This document shows positions 25,822-35,447 of a stretch of DNA of 64,000 nucleotides, in pieces. The notes under the pieces are model-generated. The model had not been told where the DNA came from, ran no database searches, and saw only the letters and a list, made by a program, of their open reading frames with translations. This DNA comes from UBA12170 sp964293475. Its GTDB lineage: Bacteria; Bacteroidota; Bacteroidia; Bacteroidales; UBA12170. Positions within the stretch are counted from its first letter, which is position 1. Each line of letters opens with the position of its first letter. The position numbers and the translations under genes were made by a program. The stretch covers positions 15,439-79,438 of the forward strand of contig CAXYYJ010000021.1 in the NCBI GenBank assembly GCA_964293475.1. The letters run 5' to 3'.

Positions 25822-26511
25822 ATGATTGGAACCTTAGCAAATGTAGTGGCTATTCTGGTGGGAAGCAGCATTGGTCTTATTATTCACAAAAATCTACCCA
25901 TCAGACTCGTCAACGTCACTTTTCAAATCATGGGTCTGTTTACCCTGGTTTTGGGAATTAAAATGGCTCTCGATAGTCAATTCCCTTTGGTGTTGATTTT
26001 TAGTCTTGTATTGGGGGGAATTTTGGGAACAGCGCTCAATTTAGACGACAAAACCCAAAGTCTTTCGGGTAAAATTAGCGGCAAACTTGGTAGTAAAAAC
26101 GAGAATTTCTCCAAGGGACTCTTAACCGCATTTTTACTTTTCTGTGTTGGCTCCATGACCATAATCGGAGCACTTGAAGAAGGCATGAAAGATGATCCTA
26201 AGCTCCTGTTGGTTAAAGCAGTGATGGATGGTTTTTCGAGCATTGCGCTCACCGTAACTTTTGGTATTGGGGTGATGTTCTCTGTGATTCCGCTTTTTCT
26301 CTTTCAGGGTGGAATTACTTTGTTTGCAACAACTATAAGCACCTGGCTACCTGCAAATTATATCACTGAAATCAGTGCTGTTGGGGGAATTATTCTAATA
26401 GCACTTGCACTTAATTTACTGGAAATCACAAAAATTAAGATTATCGATCTTTTGCCAGCCATTCTCCTGGTTCCCATTATTATGTGGGCATGGGAATTAA
26501 TTCCACAATAA
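25822..26511 (+). CDS. DUF554 (YdfK-type) membrane protein
   Basis: 229 residues with about seven membrane helices. The start IGTLANVVAILVGSSIGLIIHKNLP and later FCVGSMTIIGALEEGM, DGFSSIALTVTFGIGV, ISAVGGIILIALALNLLEI are diagnostic of the DUF554 family of inner-membrane proteins, proposed to be transporters but without a proven substrate. It is separated from the beta-helix lipoprotein gene by 3 bases, so it shares its transcript. The family call is firm and the function open. Confidence 0.88.
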   Translation: MIGTLANVVAILVGSSIGLIIHKNLPIRLVNVTFQIMGLFTLVLGIKMALDSQFPLVLIFSLVLGGILGTALNLDDKTQSLSGKISGKLGSKNENFSKGLLTAFLLFCVGSMTIIGALEEGMKDDPKLLLVKAVMDGFSSIALTVTFGIGVMFSVIPLFLFQGGITLFATTISTWLPANYITEISAVGGIILIALALNLLEITKIKIIDLLPAILLVPIIMWAWELIPQ

Positions 26512-26537
26512 ATATTTTCGGAAAAGGATAAACAAAA

Positions 26538-26837
26538 TTATATCCAATAATCCACCACTTTCGATTCTGCTACCACCTCATCAATATACTTCAACACATC
26601 AATGTGCTGTGGATGAACGCGATATATATTCAGAGCTTCTTCGGTTTTAAACGTTGAAACCAGCACCAAATCCATGGCCTGAGGCCTTGTTGAAAAATTC
26701 AACCCAACTTCCATGGATTCCAACTCTGCAATGTGGTTTTTTAGCTCCACAAGCATGTCTTTTAATTTTGTTTGCCGCTCTGTCATTAACTCCAAATGAG
26801 CGGGCTTTAGTTTCATCATTACAATATGTTTCAGCAT
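26538..26837 (-). CDS. Dabb family (stress-responsive A/B barrel) protein
   Basis: 99 residues forming one alpha/beta-barrel domain. The opening MLKHIVMMKLKP, the central GLNFSTRPQAMDLVLVSTFKTEEAL and the end VHPQHIDVLKYIDEV are the family pattern (dimeric ferredoxin-like fold). Members range from stress proteins to small-molecule cyclases, so the role here is unknown. It starts one base after the miaA stop, last in the cca-miaA-Dabb operon. Confidence 0.85.
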   Translation of the reverse strand: MLKHIVMMKLKPAHLELMTERQTKLKDMLVELKNHIAELESMEVGLNFSTRPQAMDLVLVSTFKTEEALNIYRVHPQHIDVLKYIDEVVAESKVVDYWI

Positions 26838-26838
26838 A

Positions 26839-27753
26839 TCACAGTTTTGTTAATTCCTTAAAAAGATTATCGTCAATGAGTGTTTTATCTATATCAATCC
26901 ACTGAATGTCAGCATTTTTACTAAACCAGGTCATTTGCCTTTTGGCGTAGCGCCGGCTGTTTGTTTTTACTTTTTCAACGGCCCATTCGTAGGTTTCCAA
27001 ACCGTTTAACCAAAGAAAAAACTCGCGGTAGCCAACGGTATTCAAAGCATTTAATTGTTGAAACGGAACCAGAGATTTCACCTCGTCTAACAACCCACCG
27101 CTCAACATTTTATCCACTCTGATATTTATTTTATCGTAAAGAATTTTCCTGCTTTGGGTTAAACCAACCCATTTAATACTAAACTCTCTTTCTTTTTTTA
27201 CCCCCAAACGCAATTTCGAATAGGGAATTCCGGTGGTTATACATACTTCCAAAGCTCGTTTAACGCGGTTGGGGTTTTGTAAATCTACCGAATTATAAAA
27301 ATCAGGGTCCAATTGCTGAAGCATTTTCCCAAGCCCTTCCAATCCTTCAGTTTGGTAAATATTGTTCAGATATGCCCTTGTCTCTTCTGACGGGTCGGGC
27401 AACTCGTCGATTCCAAAAGCCAAAGCATTCAAATACAAACCTGATCCCCCAACTACCACAATATCACCATATTTTGCAAAAAGCTCTTCTATTTTCTTAA
27501 GAGCATCCCTCTCAAATTTGTGCACATTATAATCTTCATGAATACTCAAATGCTGAATAAAATGATGCGGAACAAGATTCAATTCTTCGGTGTTTGGAAC
27601 TGCCGTTCCAATGCTCATTTCACAAAAAAACTGTCGCGAATCGGCCGATATAATTTCTGTGTTAAGATATAGAGCAAGTTTAATGGCAAAAGCTGTCTTT
27701 CCAACCGCAGTTGGTCCTGCCACAATAAAGACCCGTTTTCTATTCTTTTGCAT
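26839..27753 (-). CDS. miaA: tRNA dimethylallyltransferase
   Basis: 304 residues. MiaA transfers the dimethylallyl group from DMAPP to A37 of tRNAs that read codons starting with U. The P-loop GPTAVGKT (12-19), SADSRQFF, GGSGLYLNAL and the family RVKRALEV region are all present, and the C-terminal YAKRQMTWF motif that contacts tRNA is intact. The start ATG shares a base with the cca stop (TAATG), so the two are translationally coupled in a tRNA-maturation operon. Confidence 0.96.
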   Translation of the reverse strand: MQKNRKRVFIVAGPTAVGKTAFAIKLALYLNTEIISADSRQFFCEMSIGTAVPNTEELNLVPHHFIQHLSIHEDYNVHKFERDALKKIEELFAKYGDIVVVGGSGLYLNALAFGIDELPDPSEETRAYLNNIYQTEGLEGLGKMLQQLDPDFYNSVDLQNPNRVKRALEVCITTGIPYSKLRLGVKKEREFSIKWVGLTQSRKILYDKINIRVDKMLSGGLLDEVKSLVPFQQLNALNTVGYREFFLWLNGLETYEWAVEKVKTNSRRYAKRQMTWFSKNADIQWIDIDKTLIDDNLFKELTKL

Positions 27754-29183
27754 TAAACCTGTTTTTCTTTTGGATAAATCCCAAGCTTGTTTGCTTCCTG
27801 AATCATCAATTGATAAGCAGGCTCATATTCATTTGGGATAATTCCATCGAGTATGGCATCTTTAACCGCATTTTTAATGATTCCAACTTCGCGACAAGGA
27901 GAAATTTCAAACGTATTCATAATTAAGTCTCCGTCCACAGGTGGTTGCCAGTTTCTAATGCGGTCTTTCTCTTCTATTTCAACCAGCTTGCGTCGAACCA
28001 AATGAAAATTCTCCAAAAACCGTTTCACTTTTTCCTGATTTTTCGAGGTAATATCTGCCTCGCAAAGGGTCATTAAATCATCTATGTCATCGCCTGCATC
28101 AAAGAGAAGGCGGCGAACTGCCGAATCGGTAACTATTTCCTGGGAGAGAACAATGGGCCTTAAATGAAGCAAAACCAATTTTTGCACGTATTTCATTTTT
28201 TCATTTAGGGGTAATTTAAGCCTGGCAAATATTTTGGGGACCATTTTGGCTCCTGCAAACTCGTGACCATGAAAGGTCCAGCCTATTCCCGGCTCAAATT
28301 TCTTGGTGGCGGGTTTGGCTATATCGTGCAAAAGAGCTGCCCAGCGCAACCATAAATCATTGGTATTTGGTACTATATTGTCTAAAACCTGAATTGTATG
28401 GTAGAAATTATCCTTATGGCCAATTTTATCTTTAATATCCACTCCTTTCAAAGCTTGTAACTGGGGGAAAAAAAGTTTTAGCAGGCCAGTTTCTTCGAGC
28501 ATTTTAAACCCCACCGAGGGCTTTTCGGTCATAATAATTTTATTCACCTCATCCATAATTCTCTCTGATGAGACAATTTCTATCCGGTGGGCATTGCGGG
28601 TTATGGCTTCATAGGAATCGGCATCGATGGTAAAATTGAGCTGACAGGCAAATCTAATGGCGCGCATCATTCGCAGCGGATCGTCAGAGTAGGTAATATC
28701 AGGATCCATAGGGGTTCTGATTATTTTGTTCTCCATGTCAGCCATGCCATTAAACGGATCGATGAGCGCGCCATAATCCGGCAGATTTAGACTGAAAGCC
28801 ATGGCGTTGATGGTAAAATCGCGTCTCGACTGATCGTCGGCCAAGGTACCATCTTCCACTATGGGTTTACGGCTGTCTTTGCGGTAGCTTTCTTTGCGTG
28901 CCCCAACAAACTCAACTTCGAGCCTGCCATCGTCAGTTTCGTATGAAAACATGGCGGTTCCAAAATTCTTAAATACTTTGACTTTCTTTGTCCCCAGTTT
29001 TTTTGCTACTGCTTCGGCCAGCTCTATTCCACTGCCCACCACCATAATGTCTACGTCGTCGGAGGGCCGGTTCAAAAAAATATCGCGCACATAGCCCCCG
29101 ATAACATAGGCTTTCACCTGCAAATCAGCAGCGACTTGTGCTATAGTTTGGAAAATAATATGATTTATTTGTGGTTGAATCAC
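27753..29183 (-). CDS. cca: CCA-adding tRNA nucleotidyltransferase with HD domain
   Basis: 476 residues. The poly(A)-polymerase-like head has GGYVRDIFL and DVDIMV (two catalytic Asp), RRDFTINAMAF, and the nucleotide-selecting EDPLRMMRAIRF-type segment (here SDDPLRMMRAIRFACQ). An HD domain follows with WAALLHDIAKPA, as in Bacteroidota CCA enzymes. It adds or repairs the 3' CCA of tRNA. The only start that keeps the N-terminus is a GTG at 29183, supported by a TAATTTTG promoter element 25 bases upstream. It is first of the cca-miaA-Dabb operon. Confidence 0.94.
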   Translation of the reverse strand: MIQPQINHIIFQTIAQVAADLQVKAYVIGGYVRDIFLNRPSDDVDIMVVGSGIELAEAVAKKLGTKKVKVFKNFGTAMFSYETDDGRLEVEFVGARKESYRKDSRKPIVEDGTLADDQSRRDFTINAMAFSLNLPDYGALIDPFNGMADMENKIIRTPMDPDITYSDDPLRMMRAIRFACQLNFTIDADSYEAITRNAHRIEIVSSERIMDEVNKIIMTEKPSVGFKMLEETGLLKLFFPQLQALKGVDIKDKIGHKDNFYHTIQVLDNIVPNTNDLWLRWAALLHDIAKPATKKFEPGIGWTFHGHEFAGAKMVPKIFARLKLPLNEKMKYVQKLVLLHLRPIVLSQEIVTDSAVRRLLFDAGDDIDDLMTLCEADITSKNQEKVKRFLENFHLVRRKLVEIEEKDRIRNWQPPVDGDLIMNTFEISPCREVGIIKNAVKDAILDGIIPNEYEPAYQLMIQEANKLGIYPKEKQV

Positions 29184-29208
29184 TTTAAAGACTGAATTAA
29201 AACAGGTG

Positions 29209-29216
29209 CAAAATTA
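29209..29216 (-). promoter_or_regulatory. -7 element TAATTTTG for the cca-miaA operon
   Basis: Exact TAnnTTTG match on the minus strand, 25 bases before the GTG at 29183. Confidence 0.5.
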
Positions 29217-29234
29217 CGAAAACAAAGCCATAAA

Positions 29235-32200
29235 TTATTCAACTGGGCTAAATTGCAATTCGTCCTCATTTTTTACCGAAAGAATTCGTTGCTTTTCTAT
29301 TTCTTCTTTTCTCTTTTTTTCACGCTTTTTCTGGCCCAGAAATAATTCCTTCAGTTGGTTGAACTCCTTTCGGTAGAAAATACCAACTCCCTGAGTGTAA
29401 GGCGAAGTGTTATCAAGTAAATCAACGGTATTGGTCCTGTTAAAAGCTTTAAGCCGCAACCTGCCATCTCTGGTAATTTTTACCTCCACATTGATATCGC
29501 CCACAATATTCGATGTGTTTGAATTGGCACTATTCTGTGCATTTTGATATCCAAAATTTCCGTCAATGGTCACCCTCTCATCAAAAAGCTGTGTACTGAG
29601 AGCCACTTCAACCTCTTCGTTGGTCAAATCGCCTCCCGGCCTGTAATTAATTCCAATATCCACATCTTTACTAATTTGCGACAGCCAGTTACTTAACTGA
29701 TTAGCAACAATTTGCATGGATGTTCCACTCACACTATTGGCAAGACTGGTGTTCCCCCCTGTTCCACTATTAAAACTAAACGAATTAAAAATGAGCAACG
29801 AAAGCATTTGCTGCGACATTTCTGATGCATTGGTGGTATCTATTTTTGTGAAAACAAATTGTTTCACCTCTTCTGTGGCATTGGGAAAATCGAACCTGAA
29901 TTTCACATTCGGATTCATGATTGGGCCTGTTAAACCAATAATACAGTCCACCGGTACTCTGCTTTTGAAGGATGAATCCTGCTCAAGTCCTAAACTACTC
30001 AAACTCGTTTTTAATTGATATTTAGCGCTCATACCCAGAGTTCCATTGTAGGGATTTCCTGTCCAGCTAATGGTTCCTCCTTCGTTTAGCACAAATTTTC
30101 TATTGAGTAAGTTTCTGATTTTAAAGAAGAAAAGACCATTATCGATGGTATAATCACCCGACATTCTAAAGTTTCCGGTTCTGGATAAATTCATATTCAA
30201 ATCGCCACTTCCTCTTGCCTGAATAAGGCCAAGTTGGGCTGGAAGACTTATTTCTACCTTGGCATCGTTGGTTATAGATAAATCCATGTTGAGGGAGAAA
30301 TTCGAAATTTGCGGCTTATATTTTTTAGCAGGACCAAGGTTTATGGTATCGTTGTTCGAAACAAAGACAATAAAATTATTCTCAGAAACAGCCAAAGTGG
30401 TGCTTATTGGAATATGGATGTCGGTCCCATTTCGTGAGGTTGCTTTAATATCGAGAAAAACGTTATCAAAAGATCCATCAATCAAAACTTCACCATCGAC
30501 AATGGCTTTTCCATAAAACATCTCATTCATGCCTTTGTGGGTATTTAAAGCCACAAAATTATTGGGCAATACCTTTAAATCGACTCCAAAATCCTTGAGC
30601 CGGTTATGAGTTAAACCGCCATAGAGCAATGCAGTATTTCCCAGGGTATCATAAACTGTTATCTCATCAAATCCAATTCTGTTATTATCGAGAATTAAAT
30701 GGCCCGACATAGAATATAAGGTATTGAGATAGGATATGCGAAACTGGGTTCTGGACAAATCCAAACTTCCTGAAATGTCTGGTGCATCGAAAGTTCCACT
30801 AACATTAATCTCGCCAGTGGCTTTCCCTTCCAAATTGCCAACATACTCATCGAGAAAAGGTTTTAGAAAATCAATGGATAAATTATGCAAAGAAATATCC
30901 AGGTCGAACTGATTATACTTCTCGTTCGGATAATAGTAACCTTCCACATAAAGTGGTTTAAACAGCCCCTTATTCCCCTGTTTTTGGAGATTGATATTTA
31001 AAAATATGGATTTATCATTGTTATAGGTCGATTTGATATCTGCCAATCCTAAATGTTGCCCATTTACCGTAAAATCAGCCAGTTGTAAATTGGCTAGAAA
31101 ATCTAAATTATCATAAACATTGATTAATTGAATATTTCCTGACAAATCGCCCTGAAGTGTTATACCTGATGGCTCGGTAATCAGGTTAACAGCTGAGATA
31201 TTGAAGCCATCGAATTGAATATTAAATCCTGTGTGGATAGAATCGGAGATTACGCCGTTAAAAACTATGCTTTGATGGATCGATTTAAAATACATACTAT
31301 CAACTTCTATATGGCTCCCAGCAATGGCTATACTACCCGGCTGCACCAACCTCCACGATGAATCGTTGATTACAAAATCAGCTTGTTGAAAAGAAATTTC
31401 GTATTGCTGCGAATCGCGCACCAGAGCATGACCAATAATATCGCCGCTATTCCTGATTTTGTCGCTCAAATTTAACCAATCGAGATGATAAAAAGCGCTG
31501 TCATTTTTGATTTTAACATCGAACATGATTTGGTCAAGCCCAAGTTTGAGACTGTCCTGCGGCTCAGGTTTTTTAAAAATCAATTGGTGCAAAGAAACCT
31601 TGGCGTGAGCAGCTTCTGCTGTTGTTTGAATACGAATATTGGGGTTTAATAAAGATATTCCACCAAAATCCAATTCAGATGTTTCCAATTGAGCTAAAAA
31701 ATTCTTGTCGCGCGATTTAAAATTTCCACTCAGAGTTAGCTCATCCTTTAATCTTAGCTCCGGAATAAATAAATCTGATAATTCATCTGTTTTATCTATA
31801 ACGAAGTTGAATGAAAAATCCTCATTGACAAATTGTGGTTCTATATTTTCTTCGAGACTAAATTTACTAAGATAGCTGCTTAACAACATTTCAAAAGCCC
31901 CCGGAAGTTTTTCAATATTATAAAGACCTGTTAATTCACCATTGATAAAATCAGAATGAACAGTTATTGTTTTGCTAAAGGCGTCGGTTCCTTTGTGTGA
32001 CGAATTAACATGAAGTTTTTCCATGTCGTATATTTCGTTTTTGTATTTAAAGACCGTACTATCAACCACAATGCTTCCAAGAAACTCGTCGATATTGTCG
32101 CCAGTAAAATCCATGTGAATTTTAGTGGAAAGGTTGGCAGAGGAGTCGATTTTCATTAAACCAAGTTCGGCAAGCATAACATGCTTAAAATCAGCTCTGA

Positions 32201-33776
32201 AATCGAAATTTGGTTTTTGCGAATTGAAATTTATCAATCCTAAAAACTTGGCATCTATCAACCGGTCATCGATGGAAACAGACCCTTGAAATTTATTTTC
32301 GCTTATGGCGGCATCAATAAAAATTGTTTCTAGCTGATTTCCCCGAAAATTAAGCCCGTCAATATTCCCGTCAATTTGAGTTTTTAGGGTTGGCAGGGTA
32401 ACACCCTGTCCTTTCACATGAAGGTCGAAATTAAGGGCCCCGAAGTCCGATTCCATCTCAATCAACTGACCTAACTGGAAACCAGTTGCCTTGAAATCGC
32501 CTTGATATACAATGGTCTCCTTCTCTTTATCGCTTTTTATCTGAACATCGGTGATTAGTTTTCCGATATCGGTATAGACTTGAGCGTTTGATACAAAATC
32601 GTTATAAAACCCTGTAAATCTGCCTTTTAGTCTAATGCGCCCAAATTTCTCAATTTCTTCGGGTATCATATCAAGCTGCAAATTTCCCGGAAGTTTAAAC
32701 CTTTGCAAATCGCTCAAATCGGTGGTAAAATCATCCACTTTTAATTTAACAAATGTTTCGTAAATATTGGGCAGACCAGTCATTTGAGCATCGCCACGAA
32801 ACAATGTAGAGTTGCCAAAATACAGCTTAATATCCTTCCCCTTCATGTTTTTAATAGGCCCTTTAACTCTTCCTTGCAATCTAACCTCGTTTTCCATTCC
32901 ATCAATATCGGGGGCAAAAAATACAATATCATTCATATGCACCATAGATGGTTGAATATCAGCATCAAGAATTACATCATCTATAAAATTCAGATAGCTA
33001 CTCCAGCCATTATAGTTAAAGGTTAAATTTAGCGAAGCATGCGATAAGGGAGTTATAAGCTGAGCATCGGTTAGAGTCATGGTGGTGGGACTTACAATTG
33101 CTTTTGCCTCAAGATTACTCAATACAACCCCGCATCTGTCTTTCCCCGACAATGATTTGATGGTTCCCGAAATGCTATCGTCAATCACCTCAACATCCTC
33201 CAGGTCAAGGTTTATGGCCGAAATATCCAAGTGCTCATAGTTCATGTATGGACTATTGTCAACACTATCAGTTTCAATATAATAAACAAAGCGGGAATCG
33301 GTAATTTTCAAGTGCCGAAGTCCCATTAAAAATTGCTTTCCACTTGTGGTTTCTTTTATTGTGGTATCGACAGATGAGTCAATTTGATCCAAAAGAATGT
33401 TCAAATTCAAATCATTATCGCCTTTATACTGAACCAAATTGAAAAATGCACTGTCTATGGTCACACTTCCCAAAAGCAGTTTATTCTTTGCAGCCTGAGC
33501 CAAGGGGTAGTAAACTTTAATGTTTTTGGCGGTTATCATGGGCTGGTTTTTATAGTCGTTAATTCGAACATTCTCCAAATTCACGTGAATAAAAGAAATA
33601 ATTCGAATTTTGTCTATCCATACCGATACCCCCAGATAATTGGAGATATAGGTAGAACCGAGCCTGCCTAAATATGCCTGAACACCACTATTTCGAAGAA
33701 CTGATAAAAGAAAACCCAGGCTAATTGTAACAATCAGCAATATCCTTATCAGTCCTTTTATAATTTTCCAAATCAA
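29235..33776 (-). CDS. tamB: TamB-like translocation/assembly module protein (DUF490)
   Basis: 1513 residues, the largest gene here. One N-terminal membrane anchor (about 5-25) is followed by a very long region of short alternating beta strands, the repeating beta-groove of AsmA/TamB proteins. The C-terminal DUF490/TamB domain carries QFVFTKIDTTNASEMSQQMLSLLIF. TamB proteins span the periplasm and are tied to outer-membrane protein insertion and, in recent work, phospholipid transport. The last 30 residues are strongly charged (Lys/Arg/Glu). No TamA-type barrel gene is nearby, which is usual in Bacteroidota. It is divergent from tsaD. Confidence 0.9.
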   Translation of the reverse strand: MIWKIIKGLIRILLIVTISLGFLLSVLRNSGVQAYLGRLGSTYISNYLGVSVWIDKIRIISFIHVNLENVRINDYKNQPMITAKNIKVYYPLAQAAKNKLLLGSVTIDSAFFNLVQYKGDNDLNLNILLDQIDSSVDTTIKETTSGKQFLMGLRHLKITDSRFVYYIETDSVDNSPYMNYEHLDISAINLDLEDVEVIDDSISGTIKSLSGKDRCGVVLSNLEAKAIVSPTTMTLTDAQLITPLSHASLNLTFNYNGWSSYLNFIDDVILDADIQPSMVHMNDIVFFAPDIDGMENEVRLQGRVKGPIKNMKGKDIKLYFGNSTLFRGDAQMTGLPNIYETFVKLKVDDFTTDLSDLQRFKLPGNLQLDMIPEEIEKFGRIRLKGRFTGFYNDFVSNAQVYTDIGKLITDVQIKSDKEKETIVYQGDFKATGFQLGQLIEMESDFGALNFDLHVKGQGVTLPTLKTQIDGNIDGLNFRGNQLETIFIDAAISENKFQGSVSIDDRLIDAKFLGLINFNSQKPNFDFRADFKHVMLAELGLMKIDSSANLSTKIHMDFTGDNIDEFLGSIVVDSTVFKYKNEIYDMEKLHVNSSHKGTDAFSKTITVHSDFINGELTGLYNIEKLPGAFEMLLSSYLSKFSLEENIEPQFVNEDFSFNFVIDKTDELSDLFIPELRLKDELTLSGNFKSRDKNFLAQLETSELDFGGISLLNPNIRIQTTAEAAHAKVSLHQLIFKKPEPQDSLKLGLDQIMFDVKIKNDSAFYHLDWLNLSDKIRNSGDIIGHALVRDSQQYEISFQQADFVINDSSWRLVQPGSIAIAGSHIEVDSMYFKSIHQSIVFNGVISDSIHTGFNIQFDGFNISAVNLITEPSGITLQGDLSGNIQLINVYDNLDFLANLQLADFTVNGQHLGLADIKSTYNNDKSIFLNINLQKQGNKGLFKPLYVEGYYYPNEKYNQFDLDISLHNLSIDFLKPFLDEYVGNLEGKATGEINVSGTFDAPDISGSLDLSRTQFRISYLNTLYSMSGHLILDNNRIGFDEITVYDTLGNTALLYGGLTHNRLKDFGVDLKVLPNNFVALNTHKGMNEMFYGKAIVDGEVLIDGSFDNVFLDIKATSRNGTDIHIPISTTLAVSENNFIVFVSNNDTINLGPAKKYKPQISNFSLNMDLSITNDAKVEISLPAQLGLIQARGSGDLNMNLSRTGNFRMSGDYTIDNGLFFFKIRNLLNRKFVLNEGGTISWTGNPYNGTLGMSAKYQLKTSLSSLGLEQDSSFKSRVPVDCIIGLTGPIMNPNVKFRFDFPNATEEVKQFVFTKIDTTNASEMSQQMLSLLIFNSFSFNSGTGGNTSLANSVSGTSMQIVANQLSNWLSQISKDVDIGINYRPGGDLTNEEVEVALSTQLFDERVTIDGNFGYQNAQNSANSNTSNIVGDINVEVKITRDGRLRLKAFNRTNTVDLLDNTSPYTQGVGIFYRKEFNQLKELFLGQKKREKKRKEEIEKQRILSVKNEDELQFSPVE

Positions 33777-33789
33777 TGAATGATTGTTT

Positions 33790-33797
33790 TATTTTTG
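33790..33797 (+). promoter_or_regulatory. -7 element TATTTTTG for tsaD
   Basis: Exact TAnnTTTG match 15 bases before the ATG at 33813. It sets that start over an earlier in-frame ATG at 33780. Confidence 0.5.
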
Positions 33798-33812
33798 CCA
33801 AAAAATTTATCC

Positions 33813-34838
33813 ATGAGCACTTATATTTTAGGAATAGAATCATCTTGCGACGACACATCTGCTTCAGTAATTCAGGATGATACTATTCTGTCTAATATCA
33901 TTGCTAATCAGAAAGTTCACCACAAATATGGCGGCGTTGTTCCTGAGCTGGCTTCCAGATCGCATCAACAGAATATTATTCCGGTAATACACAGTGCATT
34001 AATGGAAGCAAATATAAATAAAAATCAGCTCAACGCTATTGCTTTTACACGTGGCCCGGGACTTTTGGGAAGCCTTTTGGTTGGTACATCATTTGCAAAA
34101 GCCTTTTCCATGGGTTTGCAAATACCTTTGATTGAAATTGACCATCTTCAGGCTCATATTTTAGCCCATTTTGCTCAAAAACCATTGAACCGGAAAGCAA
34201 CACCAAAATTCCCCTTTTTATGCCTGACTGTTTCGGGGGGTCATACTCAAATTGTGAAAGTGAATGACTATTTTGACATGCAGATTATTGGCCAAACCAT
34301 TGATGATGCTGCTGGAGAAGCCTTCGACAAGTCGGCTAAAATCATGGGATTACCCTATCCCGGTGGTCCGGTAATTGACAGACTTGCAAAAATAGGTAAC
34401 CCCAAAAGGTTTTCATTTCCCATTCCACAAATTCCGAACTTAGATTATAGTTTTAGCGGTTTAAAAACATCGATACTCTACTTTTTGCGCGATGAGCTGA
34501 AGAAAGATGAAAATTTCATCGAAAAAAATAAAGAGGACATTTCAGCCAGCATTCAGTACACCATTGTAAAAATTCTCCTCAAAAAACTCATCAAAGCATC
34601 AGAAATTACGGGGATAAAAGAAATTGCCATTGCCGGCGGAGTTAGTGCAAACAGTGGCTTGCGGTTAGCCATTCAAAATGGAGAAAATGAGTATGGATGG
34701 AAAACCTATATTCCAGATTTTGAATTTACTACCGATAATGCTGCTATGATTGCTATTACTGGTCTATACAAGTTCAAAGAAGGACTATTTAGCGACCACA
34801 AAACAGCTCCATATACGCGCTCAATCTTAAAAGTTTAA
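33813..34838 (+). CDS. tsaD: tRNA threonylcarbamoyladenosine synthase subunit TsaD
   Basis: 341 residues. TsaD transfers the threonylcarbamoyl group to A37 of ANN-decoding tRNAs, with TsaB and TsaE. ASKHA-fold motifs are present: ILGIESSCDDTSAS at the N-terminus, GGVVPELASRSH, the metal motif DHLQAHILAH, LTVSGGHTQ, DDAAGEAFDK, YPGGPVIDRLA, and GGVSANSGLR, with TTDNAAMIA at the end. It is followed 21 bases later by the tyrosine phosphatase gene. Confidence 0.96.
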   Translation: MSTYILGIESSCDDTSASVIQDDTILSNIIANQKVHHKYGGVVPELASRSHQQNIIPVIHSALMEANINKNQLNAIAFTRGPGLLGSLLVGTSFAKAFSMGLQIPLIEIDHLQAHILAHFAQKPLNRKATPKFPFLCLTVSGGHTQIVKVNDYFDMQIIGQTIDDAAGEAFDKSAKIMGLPYPGGPVIDRLAKIGNPKRFSFPIPQIPNLDYSFSGLKTSILYFLRDELKKDENFIEKNKEDISASIQYTIVKILLKKLIKASEITGIKEIAIAGGVSANSGLRLAIQNGENEYGWKTYIPDFEFTTDNAAMIAITGLYKFKEGLFSDHKTAPYTRSILKV

Positions 34839-34859
34839 TTTCATCCAAATATTTTAACC

Positions 34860-35327
34860 ATGAAGATATTAATGATTTGCCTTGGAAATATTTGCCGCTC
34901 GCCCATGGCTGAGGGAATAATGCGGTCAAAAATTGAGAAAAACAACCTTACTGCCAAGGTAGATAGTTGCGGAACAGCCAATTATCATGTTGGGGACTAT
35001 CCTGACTACAGAGCTCAAAGCACGATGAAAAAGCATGGTATTGATATTTCGGCTCACCTTGGGCGTCAATTCCAAATGGATGATTTCGATACATTCGATT
35101 TGATTTATACCATGGATCAAAACAATTTTAACCACATTTTCTCGTTAGCACGAAATGATGCAGAACAGAAGAAAGTAAAAATGATTATGAACGAAGTATT
35201 TCCAGGCGAAAATCGTGATGTCCCTGATCCATACTATGGCACGAACGAGGGTTTTGAAGAAACATATAAGCTGCTGGATTTAGCTTGTGAAAAGATTGCA
35301 AATGGGGTAAAAAAATTAAAGGTGTGA
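34860..35327 (+). CDS. Low-molecular-weight protein tyrosine phosphatase
   Basis: 155 residues. The P-loop CX5R is Cys7-LGNIC-Arg13 followed by SPMAEG, and the general-acid loop is DVPDPYYG near 120. These define a complete LMW-PTP, cytoplasmic, acting on phosphotyrosine (often capsule or exopolysaccharide kinases) or arginine phosphate. The gene follows tsaD by 21 bases, so a shared transcript is likely. Its last codons and stop lie inside a 9-bp hairpin that serves as the terminator of the minus-strand small RNA A. Confidence 0.92.
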   Translation: MKILMICLGNICRSPMAEGIMRSKIEKNNLTAKVDSCGTANYHVGDYPDYRAQSTMKKHGIDISAHLGRQFQMDDFDTFDLIYTMDQNNFNHIFSLARNDAEQKKVKMIMNEVFPGENRDVPDPYYGTNEGFEETYKLLDLACEKIANGVKKLKV

Positions 35328-35341
35328 GAACCCACACCTTT
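35309..35341 (-). terminator. Terminator hairpin of small RNA A
   Basis: AAAGGTGTG/CACACCTTT (35333-35341 with 35318-35326) is a perfect 9-bp stem with a 6-base loop, followed on the minus strand by AA and seven T. On the plus strand it covers the phosphatase stop codon but has no T-run. Confidence 0.75.
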
Positions 35342-35383
35342 AAACACAAACCATAATTAACCAAAAAATATTAATATAAATTA
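35309..35383 (-). ncRNA. Candidate small RNA A (about 75 nt), paralogue of B
   Basis: On the minus strand, a two-part promoter (CTTGACA, 20 bases after the TTG, TATATTTG) predicts a start near 35383. The RNA would have an A/U-rich 5' part, then a 37-nt core (35377-35341) that matches small RNA B at 33 of 36 aligned positions plus one gap. A 9-bp terminator hairpin and seven U follow. Its 3' end is antisense to the last codons of the tyrosine phosphatase gene. No reading frame beyond four codons (MVCV) starts in the core. A trans-acting RNA is the simplest reading. Confidence 0.6.
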
Positions 35384-35388
35384 ATGCC

Positions 35389-35419
35389 CAAATATACACG
35401 GTAGATTATAACTTGTCAA
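35389..35419 (-). promoter_or_regulatory. Two-part promoter of small RNA A
   Basis: Minus strand: TTG at 35419-35417 (in CTTGACA), 20 bases, TATATTTG at 35396-35389. The region upstream is rich in A and T tracts. Confidence 0.65.
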
Positions 35420-35447
35420 GAAATTCCTAAAAAATCTTTTTAAAATT

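Noticed and set aside
34860..35327. The hairpin at the phosphatase stop as that gene's own terminator
   Set aside because: No U-run follows on the plus strand; it fits the minus-strand RNA better.
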